Shown here: positions 58,755 to 64,000 of the stretch, in pieces
Layout: each line of letters opens with the position of its first letter
Numbering within the stretch: position 1 is the first letter of the stretch
Origin: Nonomuraea solani
GTDB lineage: Bacteria; Actinomycetota; Actinomycetes; Streptosporangiales; Streptosporangiaceae
DNA length: 64,000 nucleotides
Direction: 5' to 3'
Assembly: GCF_900108335.1 (NCBI RefSeq)
Contig: NZ_FNVT01000011.1
Span: 144,218-208,217, forward strand
Notes under the pieces: model-generated
The model's input: only the letters and a program-made list of their open reading frames with translations
The model's database searches: none
What the model was told of the DNA's origin: nothing
Program-made: the position numbers and the translations under genes

Positions 58755-58767
58755 ATCCGATCTAGCG
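58749..58767. promoter_or_regulatory. Perfect inverted repeat overlapping the TetR stop, before the DrrA-type gene
   Basis: CGCTAGATC and GATCTAGCG are perfect 9-bp arms around one base, overlapping the TetR stop codon and ending 16 bp before the DrrA-type ATG. The one-base centre argues against a terminator and fits a dimeric repressor operator. Confidence 0.65.
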
Positions 58768-58783
58768 GGCCGCCTAGCGCCTC

Positions 58784-59740
58784 ATGGGCGTGAACGAAAC
58801 AGCCATACAAACCTCCGGCCTGGTCAAGGTCTTCGGCGGCACCCGCGCCGTGGACGGCCTCGACCTCACCGTCCCCGTCGGCGCCGTGTACGGCGTGCTC
58901 GGGCCCAACGGCGCGGGCAAGACGACCGCCGTACGGATGCTGGCCACGCTGCTGCGGCCCGACGGCGGCGAGGCGACCGTGTTCGGGCACGACGTGGTGC
59001 GCGAGGCGGACACCGTACGCGGCCGGGTCAGCCTGACCGGCCAGTACGCGTCCGTGGACGAGGAGATGACCGGCGCGGAGAACCTCATCCTGCTCGGCCG
59101 CCTCCTCGGCCACCGCAAGCCGGCCGCCAGGGAGCGGGCGGCGGAGCTGCTGGACGCCTTCGGGCTGACGGAGGCCGGGGGACGGCAGGTCAAGACGTAC
59201 TCGGGGGGCATGCGGCGGCGGATCGACATCGCGGCCAGCATCCTCAACACGCCCGACCTGCTCTTCCTCGACGAGCCCACGACCGGCCTCGACCCGCGCA
59301 GCCGCAACCAGGTCTGGGACATCGTCCGCGTCGTCGTCGCCCACGGCACCACGGTGCTGCTGACCACCCAGTATCTGGAGGAGGCCGACCGGCTGGCCGG
59401 CCGCATCGCGGTCATCGACCACGGCCGGGTGATCGCCGAGGGCACGCCGGGTGAGCTGAAGTCCTCCGTCGGGTCGGGCTCGGTGCACGTCCGGCTGCGC
59501 GACCCGGCCACCCGTGCCGACGCCGAGCGCGTACTGGCCGAAACCCTGGACGCGCCCGTCCACCTGGAGGCGGACCCGGCGGCGCTGTCGGCGCGCATCA
59601 CCGGCGACGCCGAGCAGGCCGCGCGCGCCCTGTCCCGGCTGGCCGCGGCCGGCATCGTCGTCGACGACTTCTCCCTCGGCCGGCCCAGCCTGGACGAGGT
59701 CTTCCTGGCACTGACCGACCGTGAGGACGCCGCCAAATGA
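58784..59740 (+). CDS. DrrA-type drug exporter ATP-binding protein
   Basis: A 318-residue ATPase of the daunorubicin-resistance DrrA family: Walker A GPNGAGKTT, GQYASVDEEMTGAENLILLGRLLG (a Drr-type segment), signature YSGGMRRRIDIAASI, Walker B LLFLDEPTTGLDPRSRNQVW, and the C-terminal DrrA-like domain (HVRLRDPATRADAERVL, GRPSLDEVFLALT). It overlaps the DrrB-type permease gene (ATGA). Likely role: self-resistance or efflux of an aromatic or polyketide-like drug. Confidence 0.92.
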   Translation: MGVNETAIQTSGLVKVFGGTRAVDGLDLTVPVGAVYGVLGPNGAGKTTAVRMLATLLRPDGGEATVFGHDVVREADTVRGRVSLTGQYASVDEEMTGAENLILLGRLLGHRKPAARERAAELLDAFGLTEAGGRQVKTYSGGMRRRIDIAASILNTPDLLFLDEPTTGLDPRSRNQVWDIVRVVVAHGTTVLLTTQYLEEADRLAGRIAVIDHGRVIAEGTPGELKSSVGSGSVHVRLRDPATRADAERVLAETLDAPVHLEADPAALSARITGDAEQAARALSRLAAAGIVVDDFSLGRPSLDEVFLALTDREDAAK

Positions 59741-60558
59741 GCACCTACACCCCCGCTGCCGAAGCCCTCGCCGCCGTGCTGGCCCCGAAGGCGCGACCCC
59801 GGCGGCCGAGCGCGTGGTCGGCGTCGATGACGTTCGGCTGGCGGGCGATGTTGAAGATCAAGCACGTGCCCGAGCAGCTCTTCGACGTGACCGCGTTCCC
59901 GCTCATGATGACGTTGATGTTCACGTACCTGTTCGGCGGCGCACTGGCCGGCTCACCGACCGAATACCTGCAGTACCTGCTGCCCGGCATCATGGTGACG
60001 AGCGTCGTGATGATCACCATGTACACCGGCATCGAGGTCAACAAGGACATCGAGAAGGGGGTCTTCGACCGTTTCCGCACCCTGCCCATCTGGCGCCCTT
60101 CGACCATGGTGGGCTACCTGCTCGGCGACCTCCTGCGCTACACCCTGGCCGCCACGATCATCCTCCTGGTCGGCCTGGTGCTGGGATTCCGCCCGCAGGG
60201 CGGCCTCGCCGGGGCCGTGATCGCGATCGCGCTGCTGCTGGTGTTCTCGTTCGCGTTCTCGTGGCTGTGGACGATGGTCGGCCTGCTGATGCGCAGCGAG
60301 AAGTCGGTGATGGGGGTCAGCATGCTGGTGTTGTTTCCGCTGACCTTCCTGAGCAACGTGTACGTCGACCCCGCCACCATGCCCGGCTGGCTGCAGGTGT
60401 TCGTGACCGCCAACCCGGTCTCGCACCTGGTGACGTCGGTACGGTCGTTGCTCGCGGGCAGTCCTGACCTGGGGGAGATCACCTGGGTGCTGGTGGCCTC
60501 GGTGGCGTTCGTCGTGGTGTTCGGCACGCTCACCATGCGGCTGTACAACCGCAGGTAG
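59737..60558 (+). CDS. DrrB-type ABC-2 exporter permease
   Basis: A 273-residue six-helix ABC-2 permease with the DrrB-like layout: TAFPLMMTLMFTYLFGGALAGSPTEYLQYLLPGIMV, EKGVFDRFRTLPIWRPSTMVGYLLGDLLRY, and LTFLSNVYVDPATMPGWLQVFVTANPVSHLV. It is coupled to the DrrA-type ATPase. Its stop is immediately adjacent to the stop of the convergent regulator gene. Confidence 0.92.
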   Translation: MSTYTPAAEALAAVLAPKARPRRPSAWSASMTFGWRAMLKIKHVPEQLFDVTAFPLMMTLMFTYLFGGALAGSPTEYLQYLLPGIMVTSVVMITMYTGIEVNKDIEKGVFDRFRTLPIWRPSTMVGYLLGDLLRYTLAATIILLVGLVLGFRPQGGLAGAVIAIALLLVFSFAFSWLWTMVGLLMRSEKSVMGVSMLVLFPLTFLSNVYVDPATMPGWLQVFVTANPVSHLVTSVRSLLAGSPDLGEITWVLVASVAFVVVFGTLTMRLYNRR

Positions 60559-61266
60559 TCACCTTGCGGGGCGCGTCTGCCACTGGTCCATGACCTGCTG
60601 GAACGCCTTGCTCAGGAGACCGAGGAGCTCGGCGGAGGACTCGAAGCGGGCGCCCGCCGGGGTGGTGGCCCCGAGGATCTCGGCCCCGCGCCGTGAGGCG
60701 GCGGCCAGGACGTCGTTCATCTGCTGGGCCGCGAGGATGGTCTGGACCCAGATCCCGTCGTCCATGACATAGCGTTCGCGGCGCGCGCCGGGAACGCGTT
60801 CCCGCCTGAGCATTCCCTGCTGTTCGAGGAAGGTGACGGCGTGCGAGATCGACGCCGGGCTGACGCGGAGCCGCTGGACCAGGTCGGCGGCGGTGAGGGC
60901 GCCGGAGTCGGTGACGTAGAGACAGGCCAGCACCCTGGCCTCCATCCGGGGCAGCCCCTGCTGAATGAGGAGATCGGTGAAGGACTGCGTGAAATCCTGG
61001 ACCGCCCGGGGGTCTCGCCCGTGGCCGCTGTCGGGGAGCGGCGGGGCCGGAGGTTGAGCCTGCTTGTGCCGGCGCGCACGGTGCCGGGTGGCCTCCTGCG
61101 CCTGGTCGGCCCCGTAGCCGTCGGGCCCGCCGTTGCGGGTGACCTCGCGCATGATGGTCGAGGCGGGCCGGCCCAGACGCCGGCCGATCTCGGCGTATCC
61201 GAGACCCTCGGCCAGCCACGCGGCGATGCGCTCCCGGTCCTGGCCGGTCAGTCTGCCTCCGGGCAT
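60559..61266 (-). CDS. HTH_38-like plus MarR/GbsR-like fusion regulator
   Basis: A 235-residue regulator. The ATG at 61266 has GGGAG 10 bases upstream and is preferred to a TTG at 61296. Residues about 5-45 (LTGQDRERIAAWLAEGLGYAEIGRRLGRPASTIMREVTRNGG) match the helix-turn-helix found at the N terminus of IS30-type transposases (HTH_38). No transposase catalytic domain follows; instead residues about 80-180 form a winged helix of MarR/GbsR type (MEARVLACLYVTDSGALTAADLVQRLRVSPASISHAVTFLEQQGMLRRERVPGARRERY). Two DNA-binding units in one protein are unusual. It could control the DrrAB exporter or the P450 gene upstream. Confidence 0.75.
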   Translation of the reverse strand: MPGGRLTGQDRERIAAWLAEGLGYAEIGRRLGRPASTIMREVTRNGGPDGYGADQAQEATRHRARRHKQAQPPAPPLPDSGHGRDPRAVQDFTQSFTDLLIQQGLPRMEARVLACLYVTDSGALTAADLVQRLRVSPASISHAVTFLEQQGMLRRERVPGARRERYVMDDGIWVQTILAAQQMNDVLAAASRRGAEILGATTPAGARFESSAELLGLLSKAFQQVMDQWQTRPAR

Positions 61267-61415
61267 CGGTGCTCGGCTCCCATCCGATCGTTGCAATGCC
61301 TGCCTACTGAGCCTGACTCTAACAGGTGAGATGCCCGATCTTAATGGTTGACTGATCTATGAACGCAATGTTCCGGCGCGGAACGTCAGAGTCCTCCTGA
61401 CCGAAAGGTCCGGTG

Positions 61416-62612
61416 CTACCAGGTCACCTCAAGGGAGGACAGCCCGTACACGATGCTGAAGGACCGGAACAGCGGGTCGCTGGCCGTCACCCGGAGGCCG
61501 GGGAAGCGGCGCAGCAGCGCGGGGAAGGCGATGCGCATCTCCATGCGTGCCAGCGGGGCGCCCAGGCAGTGGTGTACGCCGTGGCCGAAGGCGACGTGGC
61601 CGGGGGCGCCGCGGGTGATGTCGAAGGTGTCGGCGTCCGCCATGAGCCCCGGGTCGCGGTTGGCGGCGGGCAGGGCGCAGATCACCAGTTCCCCGGCCTC
61701 GATGACCTGGCCACCGAGCTCGACCTTCGTGGTCGTGAGCTTGGTGGTGCCGGAGTGCACGATGCTGAGCCAGCGCAGCAGCTCCTCCACCGCGGCGTCG
61801 ATCCGCTCGGGCTCTTTCCTGATGAGGTCGAGCTGCTCGGGGTGGCGCAGCAGGGCGAGCGTGCCGAGGGAGAGCATGTTGGAGGTGGTCTCGTGCCCGG
61901 CGAACAGCAGCAGGCCGCCGATCCCGACCAGTTCGTCGGTGGAGAGGTCGTCGCCGTGCTCGCGTACGAGCATGCCGAGCAGTTCCTCGCCCGGCTCGGC
62001 CTGGACGCGGGCGACCAGCTCCTCCATGTAGGCACGCTGCTGGAACTGGAGCATCAGCCGCTCCTCCCCCGGCACCGTCATGTCCAGCATCCTGCGCGTA
62101 CGCTCCTGGAAGCCGTCGCGGTCCGTGTACGGCACCCCGAGCAGTTCGCAGATCACCAGCGACGGGATCGGCAGCGCGAACGACGGCACCAGGTCGGCGG
62201 GCGCCCCGGCCGCCTCCATGGCGTCCAGATGGTCCTCGACGATGCGCTGGATCCGCGGCTCCAGGCGGCGCATCCGGCGGATCGTGAACTCGGGCGTCAG
62301 CATCCGGCGCAGCCGCGTGTGCTCGGGCGGGTCGACGCCGAGCAGGTTGCCGGCCTTCACCTTGGCGAGCTGCTCCTCGGTCAGCTGCGGCGTCCCGGGC
62401 AGCCGCGCGATGGTCTGCGGCGCGACCTTGAAGCGCTCGGCGTCGCCCAGCACCTCGCGTACGTCCGCGTAACGCGTCACGAGCCACGCGGGGTCGCCGT
62501 GCGTGGTGGTGACCCGTTTGACCCGTTCGTCGTCACGGGCGGCCGCCAGCTCCGGCGCCGGATCGAACTCCACCCGCCGCATGTGCAGCGGCATCGCCGA
62601 GGTCTCGCTCAT
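61416..62612 (-). CDS. Cytochrome P450 (CYP105/107-like bacterial class)
   Basis: A 398-residue soluble P450. The ATG at 62612 follows AAGGGGA and is preferred to one 18 bases upstream. Present are the I-helix O2-binding motif LLLFAGHETTSN, the K-helix E-x-x-R (VEELLRW in place of the usual ExxR form, the Arg being next to Trp), and the haem-binding loop FGHGVHHCLGAPLAR with the Cys ligand. It needs ferredoxin partners not encoded here. It is divergent from the FAD-dependent hydroxylase at 62687, suggesting a shared oxidative pathway, with substrate unknown. Confidence 0.92.
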   Translation of the reverse strand: MSETSAMPLHMRRVEFDPAPELAAARDDERVKRVTTTHGDPAWLVTRYADVREVLGDAERFKVAPQTIARLPGTPQLTEEQLAKVKAGNLLGVDPPEHTRLRRMLTPEFTIRRMRRLEPRIQRIVEDHLDAMEAAGAPADLVPSFALPIPSLVICELLGVPYTDRDGFQERTRRMLDMTVPGEERLMLQFQQRAYMEELVARVQAEPGEELLGMLVREHGDDLSTDELVGIGGLLLFAGHETTSNMLSLGTLALLRHPEQLDLIRKEPERIDAAVEELLRWLSIVHSGTTKLTTTKVELGGQVIEAGELVICALPAANRDPGLMADADTFDITRGAPGHVAFGHGVHHCLGAPLARMEMRIAFPALLRRFPGLRVTASDPLFRSFSIVYGLSSLEVTW

Positions 62613-62686
62613 GCAAATCCCCTTGATCATCCGGGTTGGTGCGTAGAACGGTAGCCTCTGATCATCATGAGTGAATAGGACGGCCG

Positions 62687-64000
62687 ATGAATCTTGATAC
62701 GCCTGAGTCCGTGCCGGTGCTGGTCGCCGGAGGCGGCCCCGTAGGACTGGCGACCGCGGTGGAGCTGGCGTATCACGGCGTCCGCTGCCTGGTGGTCGAG
62801 CCGCGCGAGTCGGTGTCGTGGCTGCGCCCGCGCGCGAAGACGACCTCGGCCCGCTCGATGGAGTTGTTCCGCAGGTGGGGGCTGGCCGAGACGTTACGGT
62901 CGCGGGCGCCGCTGGCCGTGTCGTGGTCGGACGAGGCGGTGTTCGCCACCGGCCTGCTCGGACGGGAGATCACCAGGATCGGCGGCTGCTTCGGGCTCGA
63001 CCTGGCGGGCTCCGACCTGGCCGCCGAGCCGGGCCAGCAGGTGCCGCAGCCGCTGGTGGAGGAGGTGCTGCGCGAGGCCACCGGCGACGCGCTGCTGACC
63101 GGCTGGCAGGTGGCCGGCCTCCGCGAGGACGCCGACGGCGTGTCGGTGCGGATCACCTCGAAAACCGGCGAAGAGCGTGCGGTACGCGCCCAGTACGTCG
63201 TCGGCTGCGACGGCCCCCGCAGCGTGACCAGGGCGGCCATCGGCGCCCGCTACGAGGGCCGCCAGGACGCCAGGCCCAACTTCAACGTCGTCTTCCGCGC
63301 CCCCGGCCTGGCCGAACGCCTCCCCCACGGCCCCGCCGTGCACTACTGGGTGCTGAACCCGGCCCAGCCCGGCCTGGCCGGCCGCCTGGACCTGAAGGAG
63401 ACCTGGTGGTGCATCGCCCAGGGGGTGCGGGAGGACGCCGACCCGGTGCGCCTCGTACGAAACCTCGCGGGCGCCGACATCGACATCGAGGTCCTGGCCA
63501 CCGACCCGTGGACCGCGCGGATGCTGCTGGCCGACCGGTACGCGAGCGAGCGCGTCTTCCTGGCCGGCGACGCGGCACACCAGAATCCGCCCTACGGCGG
63601 CCACGGCTTCAACACCGGGATCGGCGACGCGGTCAACATCGGCTGGAAACTGGCCGCCGTGCTGCGGGGATGGGCACCGGCGAGCCTGCTGCGGACGTAC
63701 GAGAGCGAGCGTCGCCCGATCGCCGCCGACACCATCGAGGCGGCCGCCAGGAACATGGCCACGCTCGCACCCGAGCTGGCGGACCCAGCGCTGATGGGCG
63801 ACGCGGCCGCGTTCGAGCGGGTGCGGCCGGCCGTGGCGGAGGCCGTGCGCAGGACCAAGGACAGTGAGTTCCACAGCCTCGACCTGGTGCTGGGATACAC
63901 CTACGCGGGCTCGCCCATCGTCGCCCCTGGCGCCGGGGAGCGGCTGCCGCACCGGTGGCTGTCGGCCGGGGAGTCGCTCTACGACCGTCTGGGCCCCGGC
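62687..64000 (+). CDS. FAD-dependent aromatic hydroxylase (PheA/TfdB family), cut by window end
   Basis: The frame is open for 438 codons to the last base, so the C terminus is missing. The N terminus has VPVLVAGGGPVGLATAVELAYHGVRCLVVEPR (FAD), then RAKTTSARSMELFRRWGLAETLR, the DG motif YVVGCDGPRSVTRAAIGA and the GD motif RVFLAGDAAHQNPPYGGHGFNTGIGDAVNIGWKLAAVL. These mark the flavoprotein aromatic hydroxylases of the PgaE/MhpA/TfdB type that hydroxylate phenols or polyketide rings. It is divergent from the P450 across about 75 bp. Confidence 0.88.
   Translation, partial: MNLDTPESVPVLVAGGGPVGLATAVELAYHGVRCLVVEPRESVSWLRPRAKTTSARSMELFRRWGLAETLRSRAPLAVSWSDEAVFATGLLGREITRIGGCFGLDLAGSDLAAEPGQQVPQPLVEEVLREATGDALLTGWQVAGLREDADGVSVRITSKTGEERAVRAQYVVGCDGPRSVTRAAIGARYEGRQDARPNFNVVFRAPGLAERLPHGPAVHYWVLNPAQPGLAGRLDLKETWWCIAQGVREDADPVRLVRNLAGADIDIEVLATDPWTARMLLADRYASERVFLAGDAAHQNPPYGGHGFNTGIGDAVNIGWKLAAVLRGWAPASLLRTYESERRPIAADTIEAAARNMATLAPELADPALMGDAAAFERVRPAVAEAVRRTKDSEFHSLDLVLGYTYAGSPIVAPGAGERLPHRWLSAGESLYDRLGPG

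Noticed and set aside
60559..61266. IS30 transposase remnant
   Set aside because: Only the HTH resembles IS30; there is no DDE domain or terminal inverted repeat, and a complete MarR/GbsR-like domain follows in frame.

Overview
The window is strongly G+C-rich, with third-position G/C bias, frequent GTG/TTG starts and many 1-20 bp gene overlaps. It carries an oxygen-dependent cobalamin pathway, SARP/BTAD and LacI regulators, MalF/MalG-type sugar importers without their own ATPase, and a Methyltransf_19 protein. Together these point to a filamentous actinomycete, most likely of the Streptosporangiaceae (Nonomuraea-like). The family assignment is an inference from gene content. No rRNA, tRNA, CRISPR array or intact insertion sequence was recognised, and no gap between genes exceeds about 300 bases.

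Layout. 1-4005: a secreted BNR-like repeat protein, a SAM methyltransferase, then a compact trio of a 15-cysteine protein, a Tat-signal protein and a MauE-like membrane protein. 4011-10289: a divergent sugar-ABC / FrlB-like deglycase / FrlD-like kinase / LacI locus that looks like uptake and breakdown of Amadori (fructosamine) compounds, with TGATACCGGTATCA-type operators between the two arms. 10341-12530: a dienelactone-hydrolase-like protein, a chorismate mutase and a PobA-type hydroxylase. 12660-29209: a cobalamin block with two B12 riboswitches, cobalt uptake (CbtB/CbtA), a ChlI-ChlD-type chelatase subunit, CobO, CobB, CobN, CobG, CobH, a CobI-CobJ fusion, CobK, CobM, CobL and CobF, plus two minisatellite-like repeats. 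29282-34575: a VOC protein, a NarL-type two-component system, an alpha/beta hydrolase and a repeat (propeller-like) protein. 34678-42195: a pectin-use operon (pectate lyase-pectin methylesterase fusion, solute-binding lipoprotein, GH43 enzyme, two permeases) with a divergent LacI regulator.

42177-48970 is the most unusual part. Seven co-directional minus-strand genes encode a 44-residue basic peptide (tentative), an S26 signal peptidase, an AfsR-like BTAD/NB-ARC/TPR regulator, a 64-residue six-cysteine peptide, a MauE-like protein, a TlpA/MauD-like thioredoxin and an ABC exporter. The cysteine-rich peptide gene has its own RBS, a SARP-like direct repeat upstream, and a perfect 30-bp palindrome between it and mauE. 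This looks like production, oxidative folding and export of a disulfide-rich peptide under SARP control. The trio at 2186-4005 repeats the pairing of a Cys-rich product with MauE, as in methylamine dehydrogenase loci, where MauE and MauD are needed to make the disulfide-rich small subunit.

49008-64000: a Methyltransf_19 protein; a lower-G+C XRE-ImmA/IrrE plus PIN-like pair (toxin-antitoxin-like, probably acquired); a secreted basic protein; a trypsin-like protein lacking both the catalytic Ser and a signal peptide; an OmpR-type two-component system; an ABC-2 exporter with a divergent TetR; a DrrAB-type exporter; an HTH_38 plus MarR/GbsR-like fusion regulator; a cytochrome P450; and an FAD-dependent hydroxylase cut by the window end.
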